64,000 nucleotides of DNA, from NCBI GenBank assembly GCA_026874595.1, contig CM049316.1:73993176-74057175 (forward strand). Reading direction: 5' to 3'. The notes below the pieces were generated by a model. It was not told the origin of the DNA. It searched no databases and was given only the letters and a program-made list of their open reading frames with translations. This document shows, piece by piece, positions 12,076 through 25,269 of the stretch. Every line of letters starts with the position of its first letter. Positions within the stretch are counted from its first letter, which is position 1. The translations under genes were made by a program, and so were the position numbers. This stretch comes from Sipunculus nudus. Lineage: Eukaryota; Annelida; Sipuncula; Golfingiida; Sipunculidae.

Positions 12076-12120
12076 CTCTCCGACCATCGCGCCTCTTCCG
12101 ACCACTGCTTAGCAAGATTG
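12076..12120 (-). CDS. 45-nt micro-exon
   Basis: Acceptor TATTTTCATTCACAG and donor GTAAGG bound 45 nt encoding NLAKQWSEEARWSE in the common phase. The other frame starting at the acceptor hits a stop at once, so the frame choice is not free. Family unknown. Confidence 0.6.
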
Positions 12121-12769
12121 CTGTGAATGAAAATATATTTCAAACTTGTAGCCTTAGTTCGAAGATACCCTGTAAATTGGTATTAGAATCAGAGACTGGG
12201 GTTTTCTATAATTAAAATATGTGGTTAGGAGAAAGTACGGTCTACATTAACCAAGGTAATTAAGTGAAAGGAAATGTCGTCCAAAGTATTTAAATGTTCG
12301 TTTGAGAATAAACCAATATGACCCAATATTTCCCTAAGAAGAGTTAACCTTGTGGAAGGTAGTCATCAGTGTATGTCTTATATAAAATCCCTAGTGCATT
12401 ATAACTAAATACGCGGGAGCCTGATATAACAAAATATTCATGGTATATCTCAAAAAGGATCAACCATTTTTTGTTATGGTCTGATATAAAAAAAATCACT
12501 GCTGCTAATTCCTTCACTGCTTTATTGTTATTAAAAAATGTTTGTAAGAAAAAAAATACACTTCATTATTGGGAAATATGCTGTCTCATTAGTCCCTGTA
12601 ATATCGGGTTAACTTTCCTATCATTATATATAGGAACTTGATTCAAAGAAAACGAAGATGACCCAAAATTATAGTATAATAATATGTCAAATTAATGCGG
12701 AAGATTCATTCTATTATCTGTTCCGACTATTAAAATAGGGGGAGAGATTTGGGAAATAAGTATGTTTAC

Positions 12770-12913
12770 CTTATGTCACATATGAGCCGCCTTAATTTCA
12801 CATGGAAAACGCTGTAGATTGATTTTCTGTCTCCTTTCAGTGCTGTCCTGTCATTGTGCATATAAAACTTTATCTCAGCATCAGGGATTGATTCGAGTAT
12901 TATTAATACCTGT
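12770..12913 (-). CDS. 144-nt coding exon
   Basis: A clear coding segment: QVLIILESIPDAEIKFYMHN, then DRTALKGDRKSIYSVFHVKL, then RRLICDI. Its donor is GTAAAC. The acceptor chosen (after TATCCAGTATTTGACAG, at 12914) gives 144 nt with a one-base start and two-base end, matching the neighbours. The open frame continues somewhat upstream of that acceptor, so the 5' boundary is uncertain. No known domain is recognised. Confidence 0.5.
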
Positions 12914-13124
12914 CTGTCAAATACTGGATACAGACAGAGGTGTTTGGTGAATTGGAACACTTGGAACAACAAGATCCATGTCGCCCATTCATCTTCATAT
13001 GTGAATTACCCTTAGTCGGACAGTATCATACAAGGAGCATAATCCTGGTTATGAGCAACAAGTATGGCGGTGAAATCTGAAGCCCTTGGAAACTGAAATT
13101 AGTCCTGGGACTGGATAGGAGGTC

Positions 13125-13140
13125 GGGGGGGGGGGGGGGG
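13125..13140. repeat. G16 homopolymer
   Basis: Sixteen consecutive G on the plus strand inside an intron of the minus-strand micro-exon gene. Confidence 0.95.
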
Positions 13141-13229
13141 ATGTCCTCTAATTTTGACATCTGATCTAGTAGGATACCCTTAGGAGAGTAAAAAGGATCC
13201 TTGATCGCGGACAGAAAGGGTTAAATTCA

Positions 13230-13760
13230 GGATGGGGTCCAAGATGGCCACCGAACAATTCAATCATATATAACTCGAAAAGTATTTGAGGCAGTTGACT
13301 GATTGTTGTGAGGTTCAAGGAATCTTGTGAAATCATTTCCAAGACAATAGCGTATTTTGTTATGGCGATTTTCAATATAGCTTATAATATGGCCGCTGTA
13401 CCATTGAATCGAGTATGACAAGCCAAGGAATTAAGGAAAAGGGTTGATTTTGGTGTCTTTGACTATTTTATCGGGGCCCAGGAATCTAGTGAAACCATAT
13501 CCAAAACAAGATGGCTATGCGTGGTATAATTCACCATATCATCAGGCCGGAACTTTTTTGGACTAAAGTTGAATTCAATATGGCTGCAATCTGGCTACCA
13601 GGTCTGTGAAACATCAAAAACTCAGTAAAGGAATACTCCTAGGTGACTGATTTTCGGGACTTTTCAGGGTCAAAGTATCTCGTGATATGATTAGAGCGGT
13701 AAAGTACAAGTATTTGATTACAAGGAAATTAAACATGACTGCCAATATGCCAGAGTGTCT
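13230..13760. repeat. degenerate tandem repeat with ATGGC motifs
   Basis: Variants of CAAGATGGCC and of a segment like AGGAATCTTGTGAAATCAT recur about every 120-170 bases (13243, 13389, 13511, 13580; second motif near 13317, 13480, 13673). The copies are strongly diverged. No coding content is seen. Confidence 0.45.
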
Positions 13761-14548
13761 AAACATTTAATGTAACATCCACAGATATTAAGCTAGATTA
13801 ATAAATATGTAGATTATAGGTTTTAGATGTCAAGATATTTATTGAACCAATATATATATCAACGGATAATTATATATCTTTGCATACCAGTTTCATATCC
13901 AATAGTCCATCATAAGTAGCTCAGGTCTGTGGAAATTACCACAGTTGGATTTTCACATGGCTGCGTTTTACTTGCTTGACATTTGCATAATATGAAGCAG
14001 GGAAGTTTATGCACATGTTATACAGTTGGTTGTCATGCTATCTGACCGAAACTGGTATTGTTTCCTGGGCACAATACTGCCCTCCATTTGAAATGAGTGC
14101 AAGTTCTGTTCATTGGTGGTACATTTTATACCTCTAATTAACAGAGCTGCTATGATTTGAGAGTAATAGAAACACTTGCGGGCAGAACATAAGCGTCATA
14201 TTTCAATGAATGCACAGGCTATACATATATATTCTCTAGTTTATTATGAATCTTTAAAATCAGACAAATCACATAATGTCTCTAGCTCGTAGATGTTATC
14301 TATAAATCCATCTAGACAGTTTGATCCAGAATTACCCTTTCAATTTAATATAATCTCCATTTGACAATGGAATGGAATACCTGCTGTAGGTGTGAGCCAT
14401 AGCTTTAATGGTTGTGATTGATTATATGCACAATCACGGAATACAGACCCAGCTTTAACGAACTTCTTATCTAATCGCTCAATGTAGCAGATACACGACA
14501 TCAAACTGTACAGGAAGGATAGACAGTGCCCATATATATTGTACTTAC

Positions 14549-14602
14549 CTTTCCCTTGGTAAGGAACCTTTCATAGTAGGTGCTTGTCTGAGGGCCTTAA
14601 CC
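14549..14602 (-). CDS. 54-nt micro-exon
   Basis: Acceptor ATATTCTTTTCACAG and donor GTAAGT flank 54 nt encoding VKALRQAPTMKGSLPRE. The two other frames stop within the exon. It joins the first coding exon through TG|G (Trp). Confidence 0.62.
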
Positions 14603-14953
14603 CTGTGAAAAGAATATTGCTTTTAGCGCAAGTAAATGGTTGTCGGGACCATACATACCTAATTAATTATATTAATTAATAATGATCTAACTATTAAATA
14701 TACATATTAATAATTCGCCCTAGATGCTCTTCTTGTCTACCGTTGAATCTTTCCATATAAATAGCCCCTGACTTCTTCTGTAAAATTACAAAAATTGGCT
14801 GTAAACATATTGGGACAGACCTACATTATCTGACATCATCTTTTGATAAATAAGAATTCTTGTTATTAGAATAAAGATACGATATATAACAGTAATCACA
14901 TCAATTTCCCAATATAATCAGAACTGAAACGAATGGGAGGAAAAATAACTTAC

Positions 14954-15006
14954 CATTTATTGCGATGCGAACTCCTAAATGAAGGATCTTTGCTCATGAA
15001 AGCCAT
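14954..15006 (-). CDS. putative first coding exon of the micro-exon gene
   Basis: ATG at 15006-15004 opens MAFMSKDPSFRSSHRNK and leaves TG before donor GTAAGT, in phase with exon 14602. The ATG has A at -3 and G at +4. No signal peptide is present, so the product is probably intracellular. The start was chosen because it is the first ATG and no better upstream exon was seen. Confidence 0.55.
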
Positions 15007-15009
15007 TTT

Positions 15010-16280
15010 CACAGTTCCTCTATCATTCAGCTTTATGACTTAGCATTCGTGACATGCTACCTTTCTTTGGCACATTAAGAGCCGTAGTCATTCCTTGGGA
15101 CATCTGTTAGATTAACAAATCTGTAATACAGAGGAAAATATGTACGACACGACACTTAATTGTCCATGTACTGTGACATACGTTTGCTAGTTTTTTCCTC
15201 TGATAAGAATTGAAACCATTCGTATCTTAGCCATATCTTTATATATTATTATCTCCAATTCAATCCAATATTCTTTCTACCTTTTATTCAGGTGAATAAA
15301 AAGCACTCTCCTCTCAATGGATGTTAATATAAAAATGAATCAATGTTACTTAAGATGAAAACAATAAACAGTATTTAGAGCTTGTCAGATATCAAGTTTC
15401 TCTAAAACGCATAAAAACAATTATCTTTACAAACTAGAGAAATAGTATTATTCATATTACACTATTCTATATTGGGCTGGACGGAATGTGGCCTACTGAA
15501 TATAAATATGTTTACTGCAACACGTACTTTTTCCAAAGAAAATAAGATGTTAACATATTGTGTAAGTCTGAATTTAAGAGCTAATAAACCTCCGTGATAT
15601 CATTGTAAATTGAATGATTGAACTGTCTGAAGAATTTGCATACACTACATACATACACATGTCACAAAACTTTTGGAACTGACTTATTAGAAAGGAACCT
15701 ATCGCCTGAACTGTTGCTCCAATGCCTACTCAAATATATGTAGTGCTCTACGTTTCGTACTTCATTTCTCCGTTTAGTAACAGATAAAACGGGGTGTATT
15801 AACAAATCATGCAATAATAATTGCATCGACGTGAGCTACAAAGTTACTCAAAGAAGAGTGACAAAACGTCAAAGTTTGCCCGGGCTAAAAGACAGCCCTG
15901 ACACAACTTCGCCAAATGAGGAAAATCAGGTTTGCATTATCAGTTAGTACATTATGGTAAAGGATTAGTGTAATGGTGAATCGGTGGCTTGTGTTACTTG
16001 AATTATGTACTCTGAAAAGTCATGGGCAATTCATTGGTTTCATTCCTTTCCCTTTATTAATATCCATTAAACAACTGGGATCAAATTTTACACCAACCTA
16101 TATTTGAAACGACATTCTCTAAACAAGCTAATGTCATAGTAACTGCTGATTTTTATTGATATATGAATTAAAATTATATGGCGAGGCATGCTTGCTACGG
16201 TGATCATTCGAACAAGTGTTGGATAAAATTAACGTGGAATGTCAGAGGTATTGCCAGGGGTCAACTAATATTAATGATAA
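15010..16280. other. no gene seen
   Basis: AT-rich sequence without splice-flanked open frames or repeats that could be recognised. It would contain the promoter and 5' UTR of the minus-strand micro-exon gene if 15006 is the true start. Confidence 0.4.
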
Positions 16281-16287
16281 ATAGAAA

Positions 16288-16366
16288 TAATATTAATATT
16301 AATATTAATATAAATAATATTTTATATAATATAATATATAATATATATTATATAATTTAATATTTT
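16288..16366. repeat. AT-only low-complexity tract
   Basis: Run of TTAATA and ATATAATATA units, A/T only. Frames through it (16178-16360) are not coding. Confidence 0.9.
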
Positions 16367-16899
16367 ACACTCTAAAGTAAAGTAAGATCAGCAAGTAAGG
16401 ACAGCATCGTGACCGACACATACTCATAAGGCACTCATTTGCCTTTTTTGTGGACAGCCCTATGGGGATAAAGCGAAACTCTAATATATTGGCGCTAGTT
16501 TTCAAATGGGATATAAAAAAACTATGAGTGGTCCATATAATCAGTTTAGTCACCTGAACCTGAGAGTATAGCATGTGTTACACGGATTAATCCACCATCA
16601 ATTAACAAGAAGGACCCTCATGCAAACGTTTCAAGAAATTAAGAGCGTCTGAACGTTTTCGCTGGCTTTAACACATTCAATCATGTACACCTACATATTT
16701 TCTGTTTATCTGAAAATACCTAAAAGTACACATAGCAGCATTTCATGCTTCAGTGCTAAACGATGAGTAATAAATCACATATACTTTCCAAATTGTATAG
16801 GCATGTATAATAAACAGTTAAAGCTCATAAATATACTTATGATAAAATAATTGGTCTAGCTTGTTGGTCTGTCGAATTGTAGGTTAAGAGATAAAGTTA

Positions 16900-18700
16900 C
16901 GCCTTTTTGAAAGATATACTCCTAAATGAAATAAAAACTAAAGGGGTCACACTTCTGCATTGCTAAACTTATAATTTTGTACCTGCGGAAAACACAGATA
17001 TACCAAGATATAACTGATAAATTGTGATGACTAACTCGCGATTACTTCTTTTGAAAGATTTGATTTATTCAAGGATAATAAAACAAAAGTATACATATAC
17101 TACACTATATTCTATATACTATGTATATTTTGTGTTTCTATATTCCTAAACAAATTGTACATACACTTAATAATAACCCCATACGCCAGGCCATACCCGT
17201 AGTGACTTTTTATGTCGAACTGAACAAGACGGTAAAATGTGTTGACGGATAGCTAGACGATTTGCTAGAAATGAAATAAGGGCATCTAGGTCAACAACTC
17301 TAATTTCAAAGGGTCAACTGTTTTTGTAATATGTAAACCACACATGGTATATTATTTACAGTAACTTCATCATTAACTCTTTATGTAAAGCACAAATTAA
17401 TCCACGGCTTAGGGTTAACTTGGTGCCCATGGTCGCATTAGAATTATTTTCCACTATTGAGATCATAATGAGCGTATTATGACTATAAAATACCAAGGAG
17501 CATCATGTCCCAAATACACATAAGTGTTCTTTGCTGTATAAAACTAGAGTATATTTTACCTTTTTTCATGTAGATCACCAGGAAAAACAGGATGTGTAAA
17601 AGGGATTACTTCAAACACTTTATAAACAACCAGGAAGTAAAGCCATGTGTTTACTCACACCATTTGTCCAATTGTCTATGTAGGGTTGGATAGACTGAAT
17701 AAATAGGGATTCAATCAAATAACCAGCTAGTCATTTTATACCTTTACTTGAACTCGTTTCTTTAGTGTGTATATGACTGTGATCCTTCCAAAAACTGATG
17801 AAGTCTTTGTTTTTTTTTTATGATATTATATCCGACTAAGTGTAGATGTTTGACGGTAGTTGTTATGGCCCAGTAGTGAGAATGATTAAACACCCAAGAC
17901 CTACACGTGCAGGACACACTAGTTATAGGTAGAACCAGGATACTAAATAACAGGATACGTCATGTCTTTATCTGTTGTATCCTATAATATATAAACCAGA
18001 GGGTGATGCAATTAACCTATACTGTCGGTATCACTAGATTATAGATATTATTCTATTCGAAGACATGTTTAGTAGACACAGGTTTTACTTACATATTAAA
18101 CATGTTTTGTATAGAAACATGCACCTCAAATATATCAACAGAGAACTAAGATTGTTGATTTCCGGACTTATCATTACTTGCGTAAAAGCTGTGTAGCTTT
18201 ATCCTTATAAACTATAAATTAGTCTTGCTACTCATATATATGCAATTATTTCCCATGCATCTGTACCTCTGCAGTAAGTAGCAGTTTTGCAATACATACA
18301 TTTGCGTTACAGTTGTCTAAGCCGCGCACTTGATTCACCTGATATATTCTTTATGTGTCTATAATTAACCCGACACCATGCATTTTGTTGTTTTTTTAGC
18401 ATTAATGGCGTATATTCATTGTATATCAACGCATATTTCTGGTAATTTATTTTGATACAATAAACCCTTGTACTTATAGAAAATCCCAATGAAGATGCGA
18501 GAGGGAAAGGTTGAAAACCAGGCTATTTATCGTTTACTCACACTCTTTGTGCAAACAGCTGTATGCCTTACGTTGATTTCATGGTATCTACCACATATAA
18601 TCTGTAAGAGTCAACCTATTAGTAAAGGGACAAGTTTAAAAAATCTGACACTGGACGGTAGTTTTCTATATTCTGTCGATTGATAGTCCTCTTGGTAAAC
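16900..18700. repeat. R repeat, copy 1
   Basis: Diverged copy of a long non-coding unit also found at about 22590-24380 and 26440-28390. Landmarks kept in order are AAAGGGGTCAC, TATAACTGATAAA, CCAGGCCATA, a segment around CACATGGTATATTATTTACAG, TTGTTATGGCCCAGTA, CCGGACTTATCA, and CAATACATACAT followed by GATTCACC. No open frame is conserved across copies. Confidence 0.7.
17861..17955 (+). repeat. SINE 3' module inside R copy 1
   Basis: The segment starting TGTTATGGCCCAGTAGTGAG, with later CACCCAAGACCTAC and AACCAGGATA, matches the 3' module of the tRNA-headed SINE at 63389-63672. The R unit therefore carries an old SINE tail. Confidence 0.6.
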
Positions 18701-20455
18701 AATCTCTAAAAAAATTAATGGAAATTTTGTAATGACCTTCATAAATCTATTTGAGGTCATTTTATAAATTTGCATGAAAAAAAGTAATTCAGTAATTTGT
18801 CAGTATTTTCCATGATTCTTCTGAAATAAACAAACACTTCATATATTGATGTGTAATACTTGAGGTGTCAGTATTTTGGTTCCAGCGGTTTTCATTTTGC
18901 TTATATAAGTAACGACGATAAAAAAAATAAGTGAATATGAAATAATGCATGTGTGACTAATGAATTCTTTTTTTTTTTTGGTCAAGAAATTTATTTTCCA
19001 ACATTAAAAAGCCAACTTTACTACTATATTTAAGAAATACCTTGTAGCAAATGTAATTGACCTTCAAGTTCACATCTGAAGGTCACAAGTTCAAATATTT
19101 TCAAATTTTATTTAGATCTATAGTTTAAAATAATGTTAAGATTCTTTCTTTAATTATTTTTTTATGTTTATTTATTTTTATTCTTTCTTTAATTACTTTA
19201 TTATTTGGTTTTTCTTAACTATCAGGGCATTTCATCGTCATTTAATTTTAGGTTCTAGTCTTATGTGAAGTGGATTAAATGAGTAAATGCATGCTTCTAT
19301 ATGGTGGTTTTGTTAGTTAAGCTAAATCATCTGAGCTACATGGATAAGCCATGTGAGTCATCTGCTTCCCTGTCTGTATGTCTCCCCGTTAACTTTCCTT
19401 ACATGGTACAAGTAAGATATATAAAATTCAAACTGGCCTATATGTTCAATGTGAACTGTATTCCTTGAGTTACGATACCACAATGTGTGTCATTCCCCAG
19501 AAACCCATTTCTCCAGACATTAAAAATCCATACCGAAGCCAAGATAATGCAGGAACGACTGGATGTACTGCCATGAAATCTGGATTATTAATCGATTGTA
19601 AAAGACCGTAACTGGTGGTGCCACCTGTAGTCATGGTAGTTTTGAGGATGTAAGATTACAGACATCAGTCAAAATTTCAACAAGTCACCAATTGTGACCA
19701 TAAAAGTTCCCATGCCGACAGATACTGATAGGTCCTCTGTGAAAACCGAAAAGTTTTGCAAATTTGACCTATATTCGCTTAATTAAGGGATAAAAAATCC
19801 TTTCATTAAAAAATCATACAAATAGCTAGATAGTGTAAAACTGGAACCAACAACTTTATAAAGATAAAATGCAACGTAATGTGTGACTAAACCCTGATAA
19901 TAAAGGAGTAATGGACATTTATGGGCATAATATCCTTCATATTTGTCATTTATTACAAGATTATAAATCAGTATATCTTAATCCAAATATTATTTTTGTG
20001 GTGAAAACTGCACATTATTTGAACATAACTGGTCAAAATAAAATTTAGCCACCTTTGATCTTTTTACCTTGAACTTCAAGTTCAATTGCTGCTTTTGAAA
20101 CGGATTATTCTAAAAACCTTAATAGTTGTCATATATATTATATAATAAAAATTATAATCTAATCATTTACCTTGAACGGGTCCCTATTTCTCTCTAGCCT
20201 GAAATTTTTAACTGTAGGGAAATGGGTCCCATATTTACTATTGACATAAAATACATATTTAAATACTATTTAATATTAAATGCATTTCTGTATATCATCC
20301 TATCATGCTAAGAATACTCTCATTGTCGAAATTGACACCTTTTAAATACAATTTAATTTTCAAAAGAAAAATGTCCATCAAGGTTTTGGGAAAACTTACA
20401 AAATAAAAGTTTATATTTGTATAGAATGATAAATTGACATTTACAGGATTTAAGT
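18700..20455. other. no gene seen
   Basis: AT-rich sequence separating R copy 1 from T blocks 1 and 2, so it is absent from copies 2 and 3 and is probably an insertion. No transposon ends were identified. Confidence 0.4.
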
Positions 20456-20459
20456 ACAA

Positions 20460-20900
20460 TTACCCATTCACTATGTGGACAAAGTTTAGAACGTGGCGGG
20501 AGATTATACTAACACTTATATAGGCTGAAATCCACTGTTATGTAGATACTTGTATTGAACATTGCATAATGAAATATAAATATGGTCTATCAAGACCATC
20601 TGTAATTTTATTGAATTTGAGAGATCATTAAAATATGGGTCAAAAGGGCTTTAATTTTATAATAGCTTACAAGCCAATAGGGAGATTTCCTTTCATTACG
20701 ACTGATGTATCCCCGCTTCGTGTAGGCATTTCCATGGGCCACTTTATCTACGTCCATACATGTAGACTTGCATAAGAAACAGCCTGGACAAATATTATTT
20801 AGTGCTGAGATCTTCTTGTACACCTTATAAATGAAGGTGATATTTATCATAAGGTAAGGCCCCATACATCCGTGTAAATGTAATGTCGTAGCACTTTATT
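20460..20900. repeat. T repeat block, copy 1
   Basis: Aligns with 21030-21420, 24390-24800 and 28440-28920. Common landmarks are ACTAACACT..ATA..GCTGAAATCCACTG, AATATGGTCTATCAAGA, AAAGGGCTTTAATTT, GTAGACTTGCAT, and GTGTAAATGTAATGT near the end. Confidence 0.7.
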
Positions 20901-21029
20901 TCAAAGGTCATAATAAATAAATTTTTCTATTGATCGAAGGTCTTGACAGTTTTACTTTTTCCAAGCTTTCTCTCTCTTTCTTTCTATCTTAATTTCTAAA
21001 TTAATTTAAATCCTTAAGTTTGTCCACCA

Positions 21030-21420
21030 AAGATGGAGTCAGAGGATGATACGGACACTAATATAGACGGAAATCCACTGTTTAGTTGATATTGTATATT
21101 GCTTTATGAAAGATGAATATGGTCTTTCAGATATTCTTCAGCTTTTATTAGATTAACCAGGTTACTGAAATATCGGTGAAAGGGCTTTAATTTAGCTCAG
21201 TTTTATACACAGGCGTTCCATGATCTTTTGGAGAATTGCGACTAGTACTAATTCCCATGTTTTAAACAGTTTTGGTGTTGGGATTTCTAGTACTCAGTCA
21301 AGTAGACTTCCATGAAGAAATGCCTGGGAAATATAATTTAGTTCTAAGATCTATCGCTCCCATTAAACCCTTATTTATTTTAAAGGCCATGCTGACTAAA
21401 TGTTGACTACTGATCTGATC
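21030..21420. repeat. T repeat block, copy 2
   Basis: Second T block directly after the first, so T is duplicated in this unit only. It keeps GGAAATCCACTGTTTAG, GAATATGGTCTTTCAGA, GAAAGGGCTTTAATTTAG and AAAGGCCATGCTGACTAAAT. Confidence 0.65.
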
Positions 21421-22590
21421 GTAAGTTGCACTGTGTGCACAATAGCTTTAAACGTTATATATATATATATATGTATAATATTTCTTATGTTTACCACGGA
21501 TGTATATTCTAGACTCATCAACGGTAAGGATTCAATTATGTTTGGTTTATTAATAACTTCTTATTCGAATGAATGCTTTGTCGGCGAGAGAAGGAAGGCA
21601 TGATCATGAGTTACTAATAAGCCAAACAGGTAAAAAACGGGCCAGGTGTGAAAAAAATTGTGCTTGATGAATTAAGTAACTGGCCATCACGACCTTGGGT
21701 ATGATTGATGGACCGTGCATTAAACATTAAAGCGGCATGATCTTGAGTCAAGCATTAGAGTCTTAAATAAACTTGCAGGGTTGTTTTCTACCGGGCAGAA
21801 AGGTGTTTATGCCCTGGCGATGGCAGAAATAAGGCAGAAAACCATTCTGCAAGGCAGAAATGTGTTTCTGCTAGGCAAAAATGTCAGATTAAATTATCAA
21901 AATACATATTGTATTTTTAAAAAAGATCGCAATATATCAAAAGCTGCCTTAAATACAAGCATTTTTTAATATATTAAGAAATTAAAGTCATTTCAGTCAA
22001 TTTAGTCAATGATAATAATGCCCAATGTGCCTCTTCACTTTCTGTAACAAGCAAGGTTTGCAAGTTCTAGGCAGGGGGAGGGGTTTTATATGCTAGCTGA
22101 AAACGGAAATTTGCATAAAACCAAATTTGCGTTTGACTCAAAGAGTGTAGTCACACAGGCTATTCTTGACTTAAAATTTTCAGGTGTATGTGATGCATGA
22201 TTTCCAGTTCACTGGGATTATAAAGTGCAAGCTCTAGAGCCTGTCCTTTAAGTTCCTGCTCAAGCAGGAGACCATATAAATGTTAAAACCATATTATATT
22301 TTTTCTATGGAAAGGAAAAACCTGTATTATTGCCTTGAAATTAAAAAAAAATTACAAAGTATTACGCTCCTTTTACAAAAAATGGATGTGTATGAGTCGC
22401 CCCCCTTACAGAAAGGAACCTAATGCCATAGAGTGTACAATTAACAGACACAGTGAATGTTCTGGATTTGCCGTATTGAAAACCAAATTATATTCACAAG
22501 CAAAACGTGGTCGTAAGGCTACATACGGTTCATACAGTGTATTTTATGTCATGTGTCGGCACGGCGGCTTTGCATGCAGAAGGGAGAACT
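21420..22590. other. no gene seen
   Basis: Contains a short direct repeat (GGCAGAAA, with variants GGGCAGAAA and GGCAAAAA, five times in 21796-21880) and otherwise AT-rich DNA. No coding evidence. Confidence 0.4.
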
Positions 22591-24380
22591 GATGGCCTTA
22601 GATCTAAAAGGGGTCACTCAAATAATTTTGTTACCGCAGTAAAACTGTCGAAAATGCAGATACACCAAGTTATAACCGATAAAATGTGATGATTAACACG
22701 ATGACTCCCGAACATTTCATATAGCCGAGTATATGAAACATAACAGTTGATGCTATTCTATGTATTTTTTTTTTAATTCAATAAATCTGTAGAAATCGAA
22801 CACATCAAATTATAACCCGTACAAAAAGCCATATATGTGGCAACTGTGTATGAAGCATTAAATAATGTGATATGTGTTCACGGCAGACATTTGCCAGACG
22901 TATAACGGCGTCAGGGTATCCGGGTCTATTACTGTAAACACACTAAGGGGCGACTGGTTATGCAATTCATTAACCACACATGGTGTATTATTTGCAGCAA
23001 CTCCACATTATCTTTTTTTGTAAGCACATATGAACCCAGAGCCTACCGCTTACCTTATGCACATGGCCGCATGGGAATCATTTTCCAATATTTAGATCAT
23101 AATCTAAATCTTGTTACGACCGTAACATACCAAGTAGCCTCGCGTCCTGAATACTCAGAGCAGTGCATTACTGTTAAGAATACATAAAGTATTTTTTACC
23201 TTTAAACATGTTTCCATGTAGTCTACAAGGATGAACAGAATGTACATGATGGATTAAAGACAAACACAGTATAGAGAATCGGGAAGTAAAAATTCATTTA
23301 TTATTCACTCACATTGTTCGCCCAATGGCCCATGTGATATTAGGTGAACGGAGTAGATACGCATGTATTCAAATCACCCACTATTTTTTATGCCTTTGGC
23401 TTATCGAGAAATTACCCGATTAATAAGTAAAGCTTTCAGATGATCGTTCCCGGGCAATGAATGTTGTTGAAAATTTATTTATTGTTTTTAATTATTTATT
23501 TTATGTATGATTTTGGTTATAAGTAATAGTGAACAAGTAGACCTACAGCGGGTTCGAGCTCTTTTAGATTGTGTGTATATAACTATGCCTGTCATCTTAA
23601 ATAAAGAACGAAGTTAAGCTAGTATTTTTTTCGTGTTACATCCGAGTTAGTTTAAAGGATTAACGGTTATTGTTATGGCCTAGTATTGGGAACGGTTAAA
23701 CATCCAAGAACTACAGGTACAGTTAACACCAGGAAAATTAATACATAATATTCCATGTTTTTATCTGTTATACCCTATAACTTACCCTATATAATAGAGG
23801 GCGTTGCAGTACACATAATGTCGGTCGCGCTTGATAATAGTTATTATTCTATTAGGAGAAAAATATGCTAACCATATGTAAAACTTATATCATATATGTA
23901 TTATGTATAGAAACTTGCACCTTTCATATGTCAATTAAAAACTAAAATTGTTCATTACCGGACTTACCACCCCTTATGTTAAAGCAGTATAGCTTTTATT
24001 ATAAAATATTAGTCATTCTTGCTTACCTTACAGCTACTCATACATTATCAATCATTTTCAGTGCATCTGAACCTTTGCATGTAGCAGCCTCGCAATACAC
24101 AGAGAGTACCATTACAGTTGTTTACGTCAGTATAAGCGTACAACTGATTCACCAAATATACTTAAATATAACTTACCCGAGACCTTGTAGTTTGTTTCCG
24201 TTAGTTCAGCATTTCTCTTGAATGTTCTGTCTATATTGATACATATTTTTTGCAATCGATATTGTAATACTTAACCCGTATATTTTCAACATATCCATAT
24301 GGATGAGCAAGGGAAGGTAGAACACTAGGATGCTTATCGTTTACTCAAACTCTTAGTGTTAACATCTGTATGACTAACAT
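22590..24380. repeat. R repeat, copy 2
   Basis: Matches copy 1 in order: AAAAGGGGTCACTC, CACCAAGTTATAACCGATAAA, CACATGGTGTATTATTTGCAG, TTGTTATGGCCTAGTATTGG (23671) and CACAGAGAGTACCATTACAG. The open frame 22960-23187 within it is not kept in the other copies. Confidence 0.7.
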
Positions 24381-24389
24381 TGATCCCAT

Positions 24390-24800
24390 ACTATCTACCA
24401 CAGGGAACAAAGATTTGGGACTGTGCGAAGATGAATATGGTCTATCAAGATATTATGCAATTTTTTTTTAAATTTGCCAGATTTTTAGAATATTTGTCGA
24501 AAGGCTTTGATTTTGCCCCATTTTATAATAGCTTACATGCCCATTTGAGACTTCCTGTCACTGTTACTTACCATGGTCACCACTCATGTATCTCCGCTTT
24601 GTTTAGGGATTTCCAAACGCCTCGCTGTATCCACACACGTAGACTAGCTAAACAAATGTCCTGGGTAAATATTATAATACGCTATAGCCAATAGATCCGT
24701 GTACATGTAATGTACTCTGCCATTGATGGGCTTTTTACCTTACAGGCCATACTAATCAAATTATGTCTACTAATGAAGGCCCTGTCAGGTTTACTGCTTC
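24390..24800. repeat. T repeat block, copy 3
   Basis: Follows R copy 2 directly. It shares GATGAATATGGTCTATCAAG, TTTTATAATAGCTTACA, GATTTCCA, TAGACTAGCTAAACAAATG and GTGTACATGTAATGTAC with the other T blocks. Confidence 0.7.
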
Positions 24801-24804
24801 TACG

Positions 24805-24810
<6 letters not shown>

Positions 24811-24857
<47 letters not shown>
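24811..24857. repeat. (CT)n microsatellite
   Basis: About 23 CT units followed by a short (TA)n. The Ser-Leu and Arg-Glu frames here are repeat artefacts. Confidence 0.97.
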
Positions 24858-24858
<1 letters not shown>

Positions 24859-24988
24859 ATATATATAATTTGTGTATGGTGTACGAGTCGGACCCTTTAC
24901 AGAAAAGGAAGCTACGGGCATATAGTCTTATTTAGAGATACGGTATGGTATACTTGTTTTGGTATGTTAGTTGAGAATGATAAATTCC

Positions 24989-25024
24989 ATGCAGCTAGTA
25001 TACATATTTGTCCTGTTGTTACAG
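24989..25024 (+). CDS. possible signal-peptide first exon
   Basis: ATG at 24989 opens MQLVYIFVLLLQ, a hydrophobic leader, and is followed at once by a donor-like GTTAGT (phase 0). No continuation exon was identified downstream, so this rests only on the leader and the donor. Confidence 0.25.
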
Positions 25025-25269
25025 GTTAGTTTATGTAAGAATGTTATACTCGCAGCAAAGAAACAAATGTCATTGGTGTACTACGGGGTTCCCTATAGCC
25101 TCTTATGGCTCGGCCCACTACAATATAGTGGTTTCATTAATTTAAACTTTATAACATGGATTATACAACTAAGTTTTAATAACTATTACGAGGCACTCTC
25201 CATGACTCGAATCTTGGCGCTCGGTGGTCGGTTAGGGTGGAGTAAACTTGAGGACTCGTAGAAAACTAC

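Noticed and set aside
24380-24694. 104-codon open frame, plus strand
   Set aside because: Lies in T repeat copy 3 and is not open in the other three copies.
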